From positions 1,426,001 to 1,490,000 of the forward strand of contig NZ_CP021251.1 in the NCBI RefSeq assembly GCF_002155265.1: DNA of 64,000 nucleotides. Reading direction: 5' to 3'. The stretch's first letter is position 1, and each line of letters opens with the position of its first letter. Positions 58,430 to 64,000 of this stretch are shown here, piece by piece. Below the pieces are notes generated by a model. That model had not been told where the DNA came from. It made no database searches and saw only the letters and a program-made list of their open reading frames with translations. This DNA comes from Corynebacterium pseudotuberculosis (GTDB lineage: Bacteria > Actinomycetota > Actinomycetes > Mycobacteriales > Mycobacteriaceae). The translations under genes were made by a program, and so were the position numbers.

Positions 58430-59995
58430 GTGTCATTGTCAACAAAAGATGTGCAGATGAAGAGCGAAAAGTCCGAGAAAACAACTGTGGGCCTGGGTAA
58501 GACATATGAGGTGCGAACCTTCGGCTGCCAGATGAACGTCCACGATTCCGAAAGGCTTTCCGGACTTCTTGAAGACGCCGGATACTCGCCTGTAGCAGCT
58601 GGCGATGATCCAGATCTGGTGGTCTTTAATACCTGTGCTGTTCGGGAAAACGCTGATATGCGTCTTTACGGAACATTGGGACAATTACGCGCAACTAAAA
58701 TAGAACGTCCTGGAATGCAGATCGCAGTGGGGGGCTGCCTTGCTCAAAAAGACAAAGACGCGGTTGTAAAAAAAGCTCCTTGGGTGGACGTGGTTTTTGG
58801 CACGCATAACATTGGATCGTTGCCAGCTCTGCTTGACCGGGCAGAGCATAACAACCGTGCCCAGGTGGAGATCGTAGATTCTCTGGAGCAATTCCCCTCA
58901 GTCCTCCCCGCGAAACGTGAGTCTGCCTACGCAGGATGGGTATCGGTGTCTGTTGGGTGTAACAATACGTGTACCTTCTGTATCGTTCCTTCACTGCGTG
59001 GCAAAGAAGTAGATCGCCGTCCCGGCGACATTCTGGCAGAGGTACATGCACTCGTGGAGCAAGGCGTATCCGAGGTAACCCTGCTAGGGCAAAACGTTAA
59101 TGCTTATGGTGTTAATTTTGCCGACTCCTCGATTGAGCGTGACCGTTCTGCCTTTTCTAAGCTTTTGAGGGCGTGTGGCGATATTGAGGGCCTCGACCGG
59201 TTGCGTTTTACTAGTCCGCACCCGGCTGAATTTACTAGCGACGTTATTGATGCAATGGCTGAGACTCCTAATATCTGCCCTCAACTGCACATGCCACTTC
59301 AGTCCGGTTCGGATAAGGTTCTGAAGGAGATGCGGCGCTCGTATCGGTCAAAGAAGTTCCTCGCGATTTTGGACGAAGTAAGGGAGAAAATACCTCACGC
59401 CTCGATAACCACAGACATCATCGTTGGTTTCCCTGGTGAGACTGAAGAAGATTTCCAGGCGACCCTGGAAGTGGTAGAAAAGGCTCGTTTTACCAGTGCT
59501 TATACCTTCCAATACAGCCCACGTCCAGGAACTCCTGCGGCAGAGTATGAAAATCAGATACCAAAAGAAGTGGTACAGGAGCGTTACGAGCGTCTTTTGG
59601 AGTTACAAGAGCGAGTGTCTCTTGAAGAGAATCAGAAGCTTATTGGCACAGAGGTTGAGCTTTTGGTGCAGACTGAAGGCGGGCGGAAGAACAATAAGAC
59701 AAACCGCCTTACCGGTCGTGCCCGTGATGGTCGGTTGGTGCACTTTTCCCCGGAAGGCTCTACAGACGGAGAGATCCGCCCAGGTGACATCATCGTAACA
59801 ACGGTCACGAGTGCTGCGCCGCACTTCTTAATCGCAGATTCTGGTGTTATATCGCATCGTCGTACAAAAGCCGGAGATATGAGTGCTGCAGGAAAAGTGC
59901 CAACCACCGCACCTGTTGGAGTTGGACTAGGATTGCCCTCAATAGGTGCACCAACCGCTCAGAAACTCGCACCAAAAGATGCTTGTGGTTGCTAA
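58430..59995 (+). CDS. miaB: tRNA-2-methylthio-N6-dimethylallyladenosine synthase
   Basis: MiaB adds the methylthio group to A37 of tRNAs. The 521-residue radical-SAM protein has N-terminal auxiliary cluster Cys33, Cys69 and Cys103, the radical-SAM cluster Cys177-x3-Cys181-x2-Cys184 in CNNTCTFC, and the TRAM domain near 400-470. The end reads KDACGC with two extra Cys residues. The start GTG at 58430 is uncertain; ATG 58457 is possible. miaA is not seen in the window, though in mycobacteria it lies nearby. Confidence 0.93.
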   Translation: MSLSTKDVQMKSEKSEKTTVGLGKTYEVRTFGCQMNVHDSERLSGLLEDAGYSPVAAGDDPDLVVFNTCAVRENADMRLYGTLGQLRATKIERPGMQIAVGGCLAQKDKDAVVKKAPWVDVVFGTHNIGSLPALLDRAEHNNRAQVEIVDSLEQFPSVLPAKRESAYAGWVSVSVGCNNTCTFCIVPSLRGKEVDRRPGDILAEVHALVEQGVSEVTLLGQNVNAYGVNFADSSIERDRSAFSKLLRACGDIEGLDRLRFTSPHPAEFTSDVIDAMAETPNICPQLHMPLQSGSDKVLKEMRRSYRSKKFLAILDEVREKIPHASITTDIIVGFPGETEEDFQATLEVVEKARFTSAYTFQYSPRPGTPAAEYENQIPKEVVQERYERLLELQERVSLEENQKLIGTEVELLVQTEGGRKNNKTNRLTGRARDGRLVHFSPEGSTDGEIRPGDIIVTTVTSAAPHFLIADSGVISHRRTKAGDMSAAGKVPTTAPVGVGLGLPSIGAPTAQKLAPKDACGC

Positions 59996-60069
59996 CCCAA
60001 AGCTACAACGTAAACCTGTTTTGAGCACTGTACACAACATTATTGAGCCATTAATAGGAGAAGGCAGTA

Positions 60070-60741
60070 GTGTCTGAAGAAAAACAAGAGTCAGTTTCTG
60101 CCAGTCAATTAGCTCGTGAAGAGAAAACCGCCTCTCGTCGCGTATCTACGGATGGCGTACGCACCGGCATGTTTGTCGCTCTTGTTCTTTTTCTTGTTGG
60201 CCTTGTGTTACCGCATACAGGTGAAATTCGTGGCGTACAGCTGCTCATCCCTGGTGATTATGATTCAGTCAAAGTAGCGGAGCGTATCTTCGTTTATACG
60301 GGAACGCTTTCAGTCGTTGTGCTCAATGGAGTAACGCTAATCTTCCGGCGTACTTTAACGGCTAATTTATGCTATTTACTTGGCGGAATCTCTTTGCTGA
60401 TATCCCTGTTTTGTTTATGGATGAGGCTACAAAGCAAAGAATTTCAAGGACAGACCGGCATCGGAATCGGTCTGTTATTAGAGGTAGCAGCCACTATTAT
60501 TTTGGTTTTCTTTCTCAGCCTGATTATTTTTGCTCGAAGTGATGAGCAAGCAAAGATCGCTAAGACACGAGCTGAACATGAAAATCTTGATGAGGTGGGC
60601 TATGCACAGCGTTCTCTGCGCATAGCTGAACAAACTAAAATGCCGAAAGACAATCCATTATTTGTTGATGATCGGCGTCGGTTAGCTGCAGCAAAGCACA
60701 AAAAGACTGAGGAACGCGGACCTGCTAAAGATAGCGAGTAG
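60070..60741 (+). CDS. Conserved actinobacterial membrane protein downstream of miaB
   Basis: A 223-residue protein with four predicted membrane helices (about 30-50, 72-92, 99-118, 128-152), a short charged N-terminus and a long hydrophilic, Lys/Arg-rich C-terminus. The position matches Rv2732c of M. tuberculosis, a membrane protein of unknown function that also lies next to miaB. The GTG start at 60070 follows AGGAGAAGG. I see no catalytic motif. Confidence 0.75.
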   Translation: MSEEKQESVSASQLAREEKTASRRVSTDGVRTGMFVALVLFLVGLVLPHTGEIRGVQLLIPGDYDSVKVAERIFVYTGTLSVVVLNGVTLIFRRTLTANLCYLLGGISLLISLFCLWMRLQSKEFQGQTGIGIGLLLEVAATIILVFFLSLIIFARSDEQAKIAKTRAEHENLDEVGYAQRSLRIAEQTKMPKDNPLFVDDRRRLAAAKHKKTEERGPAKDSE

Positions 60742-60754
60742 CTTCAGTCCTGGC

Positions 60755-61890
60755 TTACACTAGGTTTTTCTCCCATGCACGTATTGCAGCTACGTGAGTA
60801 AAACCAAGTTGGTTATTAACGGTTTGCATAGCATCGTTGTATGTGGCCATTTCCGTATAAATACGTTTGATATGAGGCCAACGGCGGAGGGCTTCCTTTA
60901 TACACAGCGTTTTGATGAGGGTCCCCAGAGCTTTCCCTCTATAGTCGCGTAGAACAATGGTGAAGTTTTGTTCAGAAACAGAAGGGGATGTGTCGGCGCG
61001 TCGAGAAACTTCGCTGAAGGCAATGGCTTTTCCCTGGGAAATAAGAACAGTAGAAACTACCTGGTTACCGCGTCGGAGAGTCGTTTCTGCTGCTTGCTCT
61101 AGTCTTTTTCTGGTCCAAGGACGCGGTTTTCTACTTAATGTGCCTACTGGTATGTCGCGGGCTGCCTGATCGAACAGAGCCAGAAGACTATCGATGAGCT
61201 CTTGTGGTGGCCTGTGATCGTAGTAGGTGAGGGATTCATATCCCTGAGGAATCGTTATGGGATAGTCCTGAACTGGTACATATCCTTGGATCTCTTCTAA
61301 ACCCTGGGTAAAGCCTTGGCTATTAATGGCTGACTCTAGAAAAATACTATAAGGCGTTGGCTCTGCAGGCATGAGCTTCCACAGCTGGATGATGGGGCGG
61401 CTTAGTTTTTCTGCAAACAAGGGGAGCGATTCCAAGAGGAGACGTATACATTCACATGCTTCTTCACCCGGTTTCTCCGTGGGCAGTGGTTGTAGCTCCG
61501 CATCTAGGATGATGTCACATGAAATTGAAGAGAGATTTGATTGCAGAGGTACGTCAATTTCTAAATACCCAACTGGATAACCAATGGTGCTTTCCTCTGA
61601 ATCCGGTAAAGAATGATCAGTGCAAGGAAGTACCTCTAAACCTAGCTCGCCGGTCGGATATATCGGTGCCTGAGGCTCCGCCTGGACAGCAACAACAATG
61701 ATTTCCGTTGGGCAGGCGAACCATGGATTTGTTGGATAACAGAGGAAACAGTGGAAGAAGTGGAGGTATCGCCGCTGATGTCTTGGGTAGCCAAATTAGA
61801 AGAAAAAGTAAACGACCGAAGCAGATCACTCGGCTCGATCTGAGACAAGTCAGTGTGCTTCGGTCGTTCGATTTGATAAAGCTTCAGCAT
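60755..61890 (-). pseudogene. GNAT-type acetyltransferase gene with a frameshift in its N-terminal third
   Basis: The C-terminal 226 codons (from TTG 61435 down) read an N-acetyltransferase domain: NFTIVLRDYRGKALGTLIK followed by INQLGF-like VNNQLGFTH. The same frame is open up to about 61720 (residues such as EIIVVAVQAEPQAP and VGYLEIDVPLQS) with no start codon. The N-terminal part, from ATG 61890, continues only in another frame (MLKLYQIERPKHTDLS), which ends near 61642. The two fit together with a -1 shift near 61700-61712. It starts 10 nt after the DUF349 gene stop on the same strand. Frame loss, a sequencing error or a wrong start for the C-terminal part are possible. Confidence 0.65.
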
Positions 61891-61900
61891 CTAGCCAATT

Positions 61901-63253
61901 CTAGCGGTTTTCTACCGCATTGAGCGCAGCATTAGCCCATTCTTGCCACTGCTGTGCTTGCTCACGCAATTGGGCAGCCTTCTTGGAATTGCCTTTAGAC
62001 TCAGCCTCTGCAGCTTGAGCATTAAACTCTTCGACTTTGGCAGTGAACTGGGAGGCGCGTGCCTGTGCTGCTGGGTCGGTGCGACGCCACTGGGCATCAG
62101 CCGCATCTTCCACCCTGCGCTCGATCTTGGAGATTTTATCTTCAAACTCACGTACTCGGTCACGGGGAACGTAGCCGATTTCTTCCCACTTCTCCTGTAA
62201 CTCGCGCAGTTTCTTACGAGCAGCATCCAGATCCTTGGCCGGATCAATGAGCTGAGAGTATTCCGTAAGGAGAGCGTCCTTTGCATCGGCGTTAGCGCTG
62301 AATTCTCGATCGCGTTCCTCGTTAACTGCATGACGTGCGTTAAAGAAGTAATCTTGAGCCTCTTTGAAAGCGCTCCATAGCTTGTCATCTACCTCGCGCG
62401 GTGCTCGACCGGCGGTCTTCCATGAGGTCATGAGATCTCGGAACGCCTTAGCGGTATCGTTCCAGTCAGTAGAATTCTTAATCTCATTGGCTTTGGCTAC
62501 CAGCTCTTCTTTTACCTTGCGTGCTGCTGCTCTGCCACGGTCCAGCTCTGCGAAATGAGAACCACGCCGACGATTAAAAGCATCACGTGCACGTGAATAG
62601 CGCTTCCAAAGTTCATCGTCTGTTTTGCGATCAATGCCTTTGATGCTCTTCCATTCATCGAGTATTTCTCGAATACGATCTCCGGCGGTCTTCCAATCCG
62701 TAGAATTCTCGGCTAGGAATTCTGCTTCTGCCGCTAGTTCTTCCTTGCGTGCGATTGCTTTGAGGCGGTGTTGTTGCTTTTCCTCGCGGGCTTTTTCCCC
62801 TGCATCGTCTGCACCGTTGATAATCGTGCCCAAACGCTGCTCAAGCGATTCAATATCACCAATAAGCGCTGCAGTAGGTAGCGTCTCCAGAATCTCTGCT
62901 GCTTTACGCTTGATATGATCTGCGTCGCCTGGGTGGGTACTAAGCCGTGCTTCTAACAAGGCGATTTCTGTAGCCGCATCGTCGAAACGAGCTCCGTAGT
63001 GAGCAAGGCCTTCGGCTGGAGTGCCTGCTTGCCACGAACCGATCTCTCGGTCAGCACCTTTGTATGCGACAAAGACTGTGCCGTCTTCTTCCACGCGTCC
63101 CCATTTGCTGGGGTCATTCTGTGGTACCGCAGGGACTGCGGGCGCTGAATGTGCCGTATGTGCACCAGGGCATGGCCCCGGAACAGCTCCTGGTCGAGGA
63201 CCAGGACGAGGACCTGGGATGGGGCCTGGCTTGGGGGAAGTGTTAGAGCTCAT
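61901..63253 (-). CDS. DUF349 domain protein
   Basis: A 450-residue, helical, highly charged protein with several DUF349 repeats (for example around EILDEWKSIKGIDRKTDDELW and FRDLMTSWKTAGRAPREVDDKLW and the third LREKWEEIGYVPRDRVREFE-like unit). The N-terminus has a Pro/Gly/Arg stretch (residues 7-31, a GPRPGP pattern). Function is unknown; the repeat family is widespread in actinobacteria (for example Rv2731). It lies divergently from the next gene with a 268-nt gap. Confidence 0.82.
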   Translation of the reverse strand: MSSNTSPKPGPIPGPRPGPRPGAVPGPCPGAHTAHSAPAVPAVPQNDPSKWGRVEEDGTVFVAYKGADREIGSWQAGTPAEGLAHYGARFDDAATEIALLEARLSTHPGDADHIKRKAAEILETLPTAALIGDIESLEQRLGTIINGADDAGEKAREEKQQHRLKAIARKEELAAEAEFLAENSTDWKTAGDRIREILDEWKSIKGIDRKTDDELWKRYSRARDAFNRRRGSHFAELDRGRAAARKVKEELVAKANEIKNSTDWNDTAKAFRDLMTSWKTAGRAPREVDDKLWSAFKEAQDYFFNARHAVNEERDREFSANADAKDALLTEYSQLIDPAKDLDAARKKLRELQEKWEEIGYVPRDRVREFEDKISKIERRVEDAADAQWRRTDPAAQARASQFTAKVEEFNAQAAEAESKGNSKKAAQLREQAQQWQEWANAALNAVENR

Positions 63254-63521
63254 AACGCTAGTCCGTCTTTCTATTCATCGTGCCGCGCGTCGCGGCTGCC
63301 GAAGCTTTAACAGAAGCACAAGGAGAGGAATCTGTTATCCCGAGTATGCCTTATGTTTCACTTCAATAAACTTACAGGTTTCGCAATCACACTGCTGCAC
63401 AATCAAGCGTGACATTATCAGCGACTAGTGTATGCAGGTTGGTTCTCTCAACTCTTACCTTTAGTCTTAGCCCCGAAAGCTTTAAAATTAAATGCAATGT
63501 GGAAGCCAGCGGAAGGCAGTT

Positions 63522-64000
63522 GTGGTGAGTAGTGGTGCGGATGCCGCGGTGGATAGTCGTGGAAAATTTGAAATGAGACCGTGGACTGTGCTGATTATCC
63601 CGAGCAGCCCAGCACTTGTCGCAGAATTATCCCCTGAAGATGCCCCCTCAAGAGCACTATGCGAATGTGCACGCTACATCATTGAAAGTTTGTCTCCTAC
63701 GTCTATAGACATAGTCGGTACATGTGATACCAACTTCCGTACAAACCTAGAGGGAAGTCTGAAAGCATGGGGCGCACCTCAAGTGCATGTGGGGAAAGGC
63801 TTTTATCTTCCTGAACTCCTTGCTCGCTATGTTGCCCAACCTTTCATCGCGGAGCACCCAAGGGTTGAAGTTACTGGTATCAGATCACGATTGGGGGAAC
63901 CACGAGGAGGCGCACTAACGATCGTGGTTGTTGATGGCTCCGCGGGTTTAACGGGGAAAGCTCCCCTTGCTTTGATTGATGGGGGTGAAGAAATTCACCA
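63522..64000 (+). CDS. Partial conserved protein, similar in position to Rv2728c (runs off the window)
   Basis: The frame is open from GTG 63522 (or GTG 63525), with AAGG 5 nt upstream, through ATG 63573 to the right edge, giving about 159 residues. The segment begins with 17 hydrophilic residues, then RPWTVLIIPSSPALVAEL, VGTCDTNFRTNLEGSLKAW, PQVHVGKGFYLPELLARY and TIVVVDGSAGLTGKAPLA. In mycobacteria an uncharacterised gene of this type lies in the same neighbourhood (Rv2728c). I do not assign a function. Confidence 0.65.
   Translation, partial: MVSSGADAAVDSRGKFEMRPWTVLIIPSSPALVAELSPEDAPSRALCECARYIIESLSPTSIDIVGTCDTNFRTNLEGSLKAWGAPQVHVGKGFYLPELLARYVAQPFIAEHPRVEVTGIRSRLGEPRGGALTIVVVDGSAGLTGKAPLALIDGGEEIH

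Overview
The window is chromosomal DNA of an actinobacterium, most likely a Corynebacterium of the C. diphtheriae / C. ulcerans / C. pseudotuberculosis group. The reasons are: mycothione reductase rather than glutathione reductase, a ClgR-PspA pair, the bioY-ecfA-ecfT biotin importer, ThyX inside the dapB-dapA-rnj cluster, 4'-phosphopantetheinyl transferase next to its proposed hydrolase, DUF3046 before recA-recX-miaB, medium GC content and many GTG/TTG starts. Three genes are interrupted or split by a stop or frame change, which fits a host-adapted lineage with ongoing gene decay. The species assignment is inference. I saw no rRNA, tRNA, insertion sequence, prophage or CRISPR array, so this is core chromosome.

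Layout. 1-6.2 kb: end of dxr, site-2 protease, ispG (two non-mevalonate isoprenoid enzymes), a lipoprotein penicillin-binding protein and map. 6.2-21.7 kb: a region with cobalamin genes (cobQ, a ChlI/ChlD-type chelatase in two overlapping frames, cobO, cobB, cobA) interspersed with an unknown membrane protein, mtr, an alpha/beta hydrolase, mqo, ogt, a CobW-type GTPase and a selO gene broken by an in-frame TGA. 21.7-32 kb: yaaA, proS, a DUF4439 lipoprotein, then the translation/transcription cluster rimP-nusA-ylxR-infB-rbfA-nrnA. 32-38 kb: MATE exporter, pptH-like phosphoesterase with pptT, truB and ribF divergently placed, and a nucleoside hydrolase. 38-49.7 kb: rpsO, pnp, dapB-thyX-dapA-rnj, a TIGR03085 protein and ftsK. 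49.7-54.1 kb: a yybP-ykoY manganese riboswitch ahead of terC, a YciI protein, then pgsA-cinA, clgR and pspA. 54.2-56.1 kb: bioY-ecfA-ecfT. 56.2-64 kb: DUF3046, recA-recX, miaB, a membrane protein, a frameshifted GNAT gene, a DUF349 protein and the start of an uncharacterised gene that runs off the window.

How the parts work together. Lysine and diaminopimelate synthesis (dapA, dapB), isoprenoid precursor synthesis (dxr, ispG), a transpeptidase and FtsK serve wall growth and division. PptT activates the acyl carrier and mycolate/fatty-acid machinery and biotin uptake feeds the same carboxylases. The cobalamin genes give a cobalt chelatase, two amidation steps, adenosylation and the first methylation, but not the whole pathway. 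Predicted control elements include SigH-type promoters before clgR and mtr, a BioQ-type operator before bioY, a LexA box before recA, the manganese riboswitch, and many strong hairpin terminators between convergent genes.

The observations most worth a second look are the +1 frame change that splits the chelatase gene at a possible CCC-TTT slip site, the single TGA in selO, the frameshifted GNAT gene, and the unrecognised polytopic membrane protein downstream of mtr.
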